A stretch of DNA of 64,000 nucleotides, from contig JALMGJ010000004.1 of the NCBI GenBank assembly GCA_023362775.1, forward strand, positions 55,841,298-55,905,297, in the 5' to 3' direction. The notes below the pieces were generated by a model, which was not told where the DNA came from, searched no databases, and saw only the letters and a program-made list of their open reading frames with translations. Shown one piece after another: positions 57,391-64,000 of this stretch (the first letter of the stretch is position 1; each line of letters starts with the position of its first letter). The stretch is from Charina bottae (Eukaryota; Chordata; Lepidosauria; Squamata; Charinaidae). The position numbers and the translations under genes were made by a program.

Positions 57391-57972
57391 TGACAGACAA
57401 GGAACATCCCAGAAAAACTTCTGTACTGTTGTCGAGGGAAAAAGGAAGCAGCAGCACAACAAAAGACTGGTTCTGACTATGTAGGAAAAGGAGCTGAGCT
57501 CAACTCACAGATATCTCTTACGTTTTTGTGAATCAAATGGTGATGATTATGGAAAGAATTTTTTTTTATGAAATCAGGTTGCAATACAAGAATACAGTCA
57601 AGTTTTGTGCAGTAAGTTTTCTCGTAATCTTTTAATGATCTACTTACAGTATTTACATTTATACAATCATGATAAAATTGCTACTGATTAGCCAGAAACA
57701 TACTGTAAATGTTTACCATCCAACCCAGTTTACCATCCAATTATTCTTTCCTTATCTTTTTGATTAGGTTATCTACATAGATATAGATAATTACCTACAG
57801 ATCCTGGCCACATGTTTTATTAAAGGGATGTTAAAATTTAAGTAGGCTTAAGACTGAAAAATAAGTATGTTTTAATTAGCCCACAATAACTATCCATACA
57901 AGAAGGTGCTCCAAGCAGTGGAATAAATTTATTACTCTTCTGATGTATCCTCCATAGCAGTGGAGCCCTACC

Positions 57973-57974
57973 AT

Positions 57975-58009
<35 letters not shown>

Positions 58010-58056
58010 TCCAACTTCTATATCACCGCCCATCTCCCCCCACAAGGGGGACTCTT
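57973..58056 (-). repeat. L2/CR1 LINE 3' UTR fragment
   Basis: (TTTA)n followed by CACCGCCCATCTCCCCCCAC and GGGGGACTCT, the family 3' UTR, then truncated. Confidence 0.75.
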
Positions 58057-58711
58057 TTCCTACATGCAGACCACTACATTGTCATCAAAAGTTGCGGAAA
58101 ACAACACATGAACCAGGGATCTACATAATGGTGCCTGGGAACACTATGGCACATATGTCACCCCCCCTCCTCATGGCATCCATTTAATTAACTTTTTAAA
58201 AAATAGTCAAAAACTTATAAGATCATTAACTATTGCCTATATCCTTGTGAGATTTGAGGCAGGAATGGCAATATCACATGGGATTTCAAGCAAAGACACC
58301 AACCTTGCCAAAACTTACCTATCTTATAAGATTGTGGCCATTTAATTCTTTAATATTTTTTTTTAGTCTGGTCCCTCCGTACATATCCTCCTATGCCCAC
58401 TAGTGATCCCCAGTCCATTGCTATGCAGTTCTAACTGATCTATTTCCATAGTCTGTGTTCTTCGAGACACTAAATTATGAATGATGGCTTTGCCAATCAT
58501 TTTAAGAGAAGAAAATTGGCTAAGCCTGTTAGCCTTTCACAAGGCATTGAAGACTTAGCTGTTTCCCAAGGACTTTGGGTCAGGTGGGTAGATGAACTCT
58601 TTTCTTATCCATGTGCTTTTTCTGTAAGTGGGGTTATTGCTTATCCATGAATACCAGGGGTTATATGTTGTGGGTTTTTCTGTCTTGCCTCAAGTTATCT
58701 CTGGACCAACT

Positions 58712-58760
58712 CAAATCAAATCTTTATTACAGTCAAAGACCAGCATAGGTCCAACTCATG
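58712..58760 (-). repeat. LINE 3' tail fragment, minus strand
   Basis: TCTTTATTACAGTCAAAGAC followed by CAGCA is the reverse complement of the same LINE tail. Confidence 0.5.
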
Positions 58761-59508
58761 TAAGTGATCATACATTGTATCTCGTTTTTTTGTCTCCAAG
58801 AAATTGAAGATAGAAGAAATTTCTATTATCTGTTACAATGATCAAATCACACCCTGGTCCAATTGCGATAGATAGCTTCCGATGACCCCCATAGGGCAGT
58901 AGAACCACTTTGGATTGTCTGTCCCAGTCACTTGAATGGACCTGATTGGTTTTCAAAGTGGGCTCGGGGAGTTTCCCAGCTTTCTGGTGGGCAATTCTGG
59001 TGCCCGGTGAGCAGCTGGCAACAGAAGGTGAGCTGGGTGCTGGACTTTATTGCCCCTGAATAGCTTCTCTCTGGTAGCCCATTTTTAGTCGCAAGATCTT
59101 GGTTTACTAATGACCTCTGGAAATGAAGTGCTAGAAGCAATGCCTGAAGTTCAGTGGGAAAAGATGAAAAGCAAATCTGACTGAGCATGGGTACAGGTCA
59201 ATGTTCAGCCTACAATATGGCAGTAAAGGAGACCAAGCACTCTCCTACTCCCTTACTGCATTGGAGGGCTGCCATCCACTGGCCCTGTTTAAGGTTATGA
59301 CTCCCTGCTAGAGGCAAGACAACCCTGTGATTATCCCACCTGGCTGCTAAGGCCAGTTCACAGAGCATTTTGCTGACAAAGTTGCTCAGAATAGCCATAG
59401 ACATGGTTCTGCCTGGAGATAATTTTTGGTGGTGACTGGGGTATCATCTTAGTCTGTTATCTGAGGCTTCTTTCAGCTTATGATGTCTGTGGAATAGGGG
59501 ACTGTCTT

Positions 59509-59720
59509 ATTTATTTATTTATTAATCATATTTATACCCCGCCTATCCCCTCCCTATCGGAGGACTCTAGGCAGCTTACAACATTGCAAATTCATATATA
59601 TTATACATACATTCATATATATTATTACCGCGCGCGTCTTGGTTGTCTTCTTCCACCTGTCTCTTAGACCCCTGCCAATGTGAGGATGGTGGGCAACCTG
59701 GATGGGGGTAGTGCACTCAC
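59509..59720 (-). repeat. L2/CR1-related LINE 3' end
   Basis: TTATTTATTTATT, then ATACCCCGCCTATCCCCTCC and GGACTCTAGGCAGCTTACAA, a diverged 3' UTR of the family. The remainder is weakly coding on the minus strand. Confidence 0.6.
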
Positions 59721-59846
59721 CCTGATCTTGATAACGTAGCAACAATATATTGCATGCTCTTTTCCTGTCCATGTTCCCATTTTCACTTTAGAAGAAACTG
59801 AAGTTCCTTTTTATATCCAAATGCATGGAATCATAATTTGTACTAG

Positions 59847-59914
59847 AAAAAGAGCTTTCAGATAGATGGTTCCTAACGTTAACGAGCAAAATATACTGTG
59901 GAAGGATTCTGTCT
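59847..59914 (+). repeat. 68-bp duplicated segment, copy 1
   Basis: Identical over 68 bp to 61929-61996 (from AAAAAGAGCTTTCAG to GATTCTGTCT). Flanks differ completely. Confidence 0.95.
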
Positions 59915-61928
59915 TTTCTTCCTTAATTTTTTTTTTATGAAAGCAAACTCAAAACATGGTTTCATCTTCTGATTGGTTGACTGAGTGTTATTAAAATAAA
60001 TCATTGCTCTCCAAGCTTAGACATAATACCAAACTCTGCTTTGTTTTGCTTTTGCTTTTGTTTTTCTTGCAGAAAAGTTGAAAAAGGTTTGTAGGTTGCT
60101 AGTGAACCAGAAATTCAGTATGGCTCATTTCTAAACATTTCAATGGTGTGAACAGAGCTTTGATATACCCTAATAACCTCACCTTATCAGATAAAAAACA
60201 CAATTTACAGTGTGGCATATTTGGCTTTGATACAATGTTTATATTTACCTTCATTGTTCACAAAAAAAACAAAAACAAATTATGCCTCTCAGTTGCACAG
60301 TCTGTGATAGTAGGAATCCATGGAAACTGGTCAGTCAAGCATCCAAACAGCCAGAAGGCTTGAACCATATTAATTAAACTTCCTCTTTGACAAGAGGAAA
60401 AAATCTTTAAAACAGATAATGTCGTAGGATTGGGGGTAGGAAGTTATCTTGAGATCGTTTGAAGTTTCCACCTGATAATGAATAGCTAGTGAAACCTAAA
60501 GAGAATTGTTGATTCAACAAAAGATGCAGTCATGCAGCTATGTAAACATTAAATCTGCTGCTCTAATGCTAAACTTAATGTCTGAATAGTGATGTTTTTC
60601 TTGTACAAAAGGGTAACATATATTTGAAGTGAGAATAATGACATGAACATCCACAACCAAGCACATGCCTGGCTGGCTGCCCTTCCTATTTCTCCTGATG
60701 TGTTCCAGCAGACGAGTGCAGATTTAGTTGTAGGGCTAATTTTTCTCTACTTTCACTACCAAGCCCTCTCTGGGTAGGTTGTAAAGGAGACTTATCTGAA
60801 TCACTAGAAAGAGTATTGGATTTTAGAAAACTAGCGCTGAAAACAGAATATTGGCCCAAAGCATTGGCTTTGGATCGTCCATGTGAAAGGAAGGGTAGAA
60901 GGAGAAAATGGATTATAAATATATTCAGAAGCGATATAAGGCAAATAAACACCAAACGGATGCTTGACATCCCCTTATAGAAGTGGTCCTCTGCATCCAG
61001 GCAGGACATTCACATTTCCCAATCTGATCCATGTTCATCTGAGCACATGTACTGACTACATATATAATTTGCTACATTTGCTACACATATACCGTAAATT
61101 GCAGCTATTTGCTCGTGACTAGTCAAGAATTAGGGCCAAAATTTTTTATTTGTGTACTTGCATACAACATGGATCCAGAGCTTATTTACTTGGAAACAAA
61201 GTCCACTTTGTATAAATGTAAAGTTAGTCTTGTTTTAAATCATTAAAATGATAACAACAGTTATTATTATATTAATCAAACAAAACTCTAACCCCTCCAA
61301 AATGTAATGACTAGATTCTTATATAGCACAAGATTTTTGATAGTTCAATGGGATTTTTCCACCTGTCCTTCAGGATAGATTTTGCCCAGAATCTGGATCC
61401 AAGGTTATAAAATTACGTTCAAGCCAAGGGTATGTAAGGCAGTTGTTTTTAAAACCTATGTTTTAATAGGTTCAGTAACAAGAAACAATAACAAAGAAGT
61501 AAACTAAATAGGATAAAACCAAAGAGCTGAAAATTCACAACACTAGAAGATGGATTTCAAAGTAATTATAATTAAGTTTGTTTATCTGTAATTCTCTGAA
61601 GGATTTTTAATCATCTGTTTTCATTGAGTAACAAAAGGGTTATGGAACATAATGAAGAATTAATCAGGCAAAGAGAGAATCAAGGGAAATTTCTCTCCCT
61701 TAAATTCTCTTCACATGATTTTCTCAATTTTACCGCATTATTAATGAAAATGCTATAGTAATTTACTTTAATAAAAATCCTGCCATGCAGTTCTTTTGAT
61801 AGAAAAGAAATTCTTAGTTTTTACCCCCTTAAATCGTTTAATGCAAGATTTTCTCTTTTTTTTAATAAGAATTTTGTTAAGTTTCAAGCAAAGATAAAAG
61901 TTATAGAAAAACAAAAAAACTACAAACA

Positions 61929-61996
61929 AAAAAGAGCTTTCAGATAGATGGTTCCTAACGTTAACGAGCAAAATATACTGTGGAAGGATTCTGTCT
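61929..61996 (+). repeat. 68-bp duplicated segment, copy 2
   Basis: Exact copy of 59847-59914, inserted in an A-rich part of the LINE-like block. Confidence 0.95.
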
Positions 61997-62244
61997 AAAA
62001 CTTTAAAAAACTAAAAAAGTGTATAAACACAAGGTAATTTTTTTCAAAATTACAAAAAGAGGTGATTTCCAACTTTTAACAGCAAGGATATACAACAATA
62101 TTCCATAATCAATCCCTTACTCTATATTAAACCAAAATCACATTATTTCTATAAATCATTCCATGGGCACATTATAAAAATCACTAAATACAGTTGCTCC
62201 CTCCCCTTATATTAAAATAAATAAATAAAGAAAGATATATGTAT

Positions 62245-62370
62245 AAATAAAAATAATAATAATAATAATAAAAAAATAAAAATAAAAATAAAAATAAAAA
62301 TAAAAATAATAAAAATAAAAATAAAAATAAAAATAAAAATAAAAATAAAAATAAAAATAAAAATAAAAAT
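62245..62370. repeat. (AAT)n(AAAAAT)n array
   Basis: A short (AAT)n run followed by about 15 AAAAAT/AAAAATA units, directly continuing the 3' tail of the adjacent SINE. Confidence 0.93.
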
Positions 62371-62688
62371 GGTAAAGGTTCCCCCACACAGTCGCGTCTG
62401 ACTCTAGGGGGTGGTGCTGATCCATTTGTTAGCTGAAGAGCCAGCGTTGTCTGAAGATGCTTCCATGGTCATTTGACCTGCATGATGCACACAAAACGCT
62501 GTTACCTTCCCACCAAAGTGGTACCTATTTATCTACTTGTATTTGCATGCTTTCAAATTGCTCGGTTGGCAAGAACTGGAGCAAGTGTGGGAGCTCACTC
62601 CGTCACATGGGGCTAGGGTCTTGAACCTCCGAACTTGCAACCTTCTGATCGATAAGCCTGGCATCTTAACCTCTGAGCCACTGCACCC

Positions 62689-62690
<2 letters not shown>
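62370..62690 (-). mobile_element. Sauria-type SINE between two simple repeats
   Basis: Full-length minus-strand copy of the 4.0 kb subfamily. Its 3' tail (GGTAAAGGTTCCCCC on +) runs straight into the (AAAAAT)n array, and its 5' end abuts (AC)n. Confidence 0.87.

Positions 62691-62719
<29 letters not shown>
62691..62719. repeat. (AC)n microsatellite
   Basis: About 14 units at the 5' edge of the SINE at 62370-62690. Confidence 0.93.
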
Positions 62720-63019
62720 CTCTCCTAAAAAACTTGCCTCCCAAAGATAAAATTTATTTAATTATTTCCTTCCTGCTACTATTCTATACTTTCCTGTCTA
62801 CTATAATAAAGATCAAACTAAAAACATATAAATTGTCTGTCATTGTACTTGATAATACAACAATTTTAATAATCTTAATCATATTAAACCCAAAACCAGA
62901 CATTTATTATTTTTATTATACCTTAATAATCTTAATCCAAATAGTTAAAGATAAATGAAATCAGCCAAACTCTAAAAGCAATCCAGATAAATATTCTTAA
63001 ACCCTTATCCCACTTCAAA

Positions 63020-63469
63020 TTAAACTAGAGCATTTGCATATCCCCACAATGCGCACAGAGCTTTTTTCTTAAAAAAATCGAACAGCCCAACTGCCCCCCT
63101 CAAAAACTCTGACTTCTCTTCAGGAGACCTCCCATACATAATAACCCCCTTTTTTCCATTGTGTTCCATCAGAAGATCAATTTCACTTATGGCTTGCAAC
63201 TCGAGCTCTCCCTTTAATTTCTTCAACTCAACTATCCAACCTTCATCCAGCATTTCAACAGAAGTCCCGATCTCACTCTTAGAAGAGACATTTTGGTCGC
63301 TGTTAAATTTCTCAGTTTCATCCACGGCATCCCCAACCAGATGACACATTTTAGACCTTATATTTTCCACAATGTCCTGAATGCCTTGCATAAAAACTTG
63401 GTAGGAATCAGAAAGAATCTGTTTAAAATCTTGTTGGAAGTCAGAGAAAGTCTGTTTAAAATCCCCCAT
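63020..63469 (-). CDS. Short ORF, probably retroelement-derived
   Basis: 149 codons from an ATG (63469) to a stop at 63020. The N-terminus repeats DFKQTFSDFQQDFKQILSD, an amphipathic, probably coiled-coil pattern. The middle is acidic (DAVDETEKF), and the tail reads FDFFKKKALCALWGYANALV. No catalytic motif. Its place in a LINE-like block suggests part of an ORF1-like protein. No promoter seen; it may not be expressed. Confidence 0.35.
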   Translation of the reverse strand: MGDFKQTFSDFQQDFKQILSDSYQVFMQGIQDIVENIRSKMCHLVGDAVDETEKFNSDQNVSSKSEIGTSVEMLDEGWIVELKKLKGELELQAISEIDLLMEHNGKKGVIMYGRSPEEKSEFLRGAVGLFDFFKKKALCALWGYANALV

Positions 63470-63567
63470 GTCTCAAGAGGTAGATTATGGCAACCCCTAG
63501 GAGCTTAACCAGTGAAAGTTGAAGATATGAAAGGATTCCGGAATGTGTTTACATAAGCGAAAGTGAG

Positions 63568-64000
63568 ATATTTATTTATTTATTTATTTATTTATTTATT
63601 TCCAACTTATATCATTGCCCATCTCCCCCCACAAGGGGACTCTGGGCGATTTACAGTCAAGTTAGTAATTAAAAACATATAAAATACTTTATACAATTTA
63701 AATATTAAAAATATAAAATCCAAGAGGCTGTTATGTAATATTTGCAAGCCGAACTCTACGGCACAAGCCATCCCCAAGAAGAGCTATTACTCTTCCCATC
63801 CCAGGCGAGGTGGCAGAGCCAGGTCTTTAATTGCTTTCGGAAGGTCAGGAGTGTGGGGGCTAGCCTCACCTCAAGGGGCAGAATGTTCCAAAGGGCGGGT
63901 GCTACTGCAGAGAAGGCACGCCTCCTGGATCCCGCTAGATGAAATTCTTTTGCTGATGGGATCCGTAGTATGCCCTCTCTGCATAACCGGGTGGGGCGGG
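63568..64000 (-). mobile_element. L2/CR1-clade LINE, cut by window end
   Basis: (TTTA)n, 3' UTR with TTGCCCATCTCCCCCCACAA and GACTCTGGGCGATTTACA, then minus-strand coding matching FRKxLKTW and FSAVAPALWNxLP. It continues past 64000. Confidence 0.85.

Larger units (their letters stand above)
61795..63530 (-). repeat. L1-like block with nested SINE and simple repeats
   Basis: 61860-62215 has the wording of a reptile LINE 3' region on the minus strand (AAAGAGGTGATTTCCAACTT, CCATAATCAATCCCTTACTC). It is broken by the (AAAAAT)n array and the SINE at 62370-62690, and followed by a minus-strand ORF at 63020-63469. The assignment to L1 is tentative. Confidence 0.4.
56476..64000. other. Downstream intergenic region
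   Basis: No host gene is visible. Contains an old sauropsid repeat (57145-57390), L2/CR1 3' ends (57973, 59509, 63568), a LINE tail (58712-58760), a duplicated 68-bp segment (59847 and 61929), a LINE-like block with a short ORF (61795-63530) and a SINE (62370-62690). 58060-58710, 58800-59500 and 60000-61790 show nothing I recognise. Confidence 0.7.

Noticed and set aside
58768..59404. Three neighbouring minus-strand ORFs of 62-86 codons
   Set aside because: No continuous homologous frame or splice signals that I can recognise; probably a decayed repeat or chance frames.
62184..62425. Phe/Tyr/Leu repeat ORFs
   Set aside because: Translation of the (AAAAAT)n array.

Overview
The window is vertebrate nuclear DNA, almost certainly from a squamate reptile (lizard or snake; I cannot decide which). 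The evidence is one split vertebrate gene in long AT-rich introns, together with a typical squamate repeat load: BovB/RTE LINEs, Sauria-type tRNA SINEs sharing the BovB-like tail, L2/CR1-clade LINE 3' ends, Penelope-like elements and many non-autonomous hAT transposons.

The only host gene I can support is PHEX, on the + strand. Twelve coding exons (2560 to 53949) match exons 11-22 of the vertebrate M13 zinc metallopeptidase PHEX. Every exon length and intron phase fits the known gene. The exons add up to 358 residues plus TAG, exactly the length of residues 392-749 of the 749-residue mammalian protein. They hold the HEFTH zinc motif, the ENIAD third zinc ligand, the NAFYS substrate-binding loop and the C-terminal CRLW. 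Exons 1-10 and the promoter lie upstream of position 1. A roughly 2.5 kb 3' UTR probably ends near 56.46 kb.

Layout: 1-2559 is intron 10; 2560-25697 holds exons 11-14, including the 16 kb intron 12; 25698-45632 holds exons 15-16 and introns rich in transposons; 45633-48479 is a compact block (exons 17-21) that encodes most of the active site; intron 21 (5.4 kb) leads to the last exon at 53847; 56.5-64 kb is downstream intergenic DNA made largely of old LINEs, SINEs and simple repeats.

The unusual biology is in the mobile elements. A 2 kb Penelope-like element in intron 16 has a 552-codon open frame (YVDD reverse transcriptase plus GIY-YIG nuclease), a 15-bp target duplication and hammerhead-ribozyme-like termini in inverted orientation. 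Intron 12 holds a 204-bp derivative made only of such inverted termini (14-bp target duplication) and, just upstream, a different Penelope-type end with an almost textbook hammerhead fold. Five hAT-type elements have exact 8-bp target duplications. One is a 1.6 kb element built of about 240-bp GC-rich self-complementary units with CAG-repeat hairpin tips. Two others share termini but have unrelated interiors. Other oddities are an 84/79-bp duplication flanking a LINE insertion, an identical 68-bp segment present twice 2 kb apart downstream of the gene, and a 177-bp direct repeat flanking exon 11. All calls come from reading the sequence; no database search was run.
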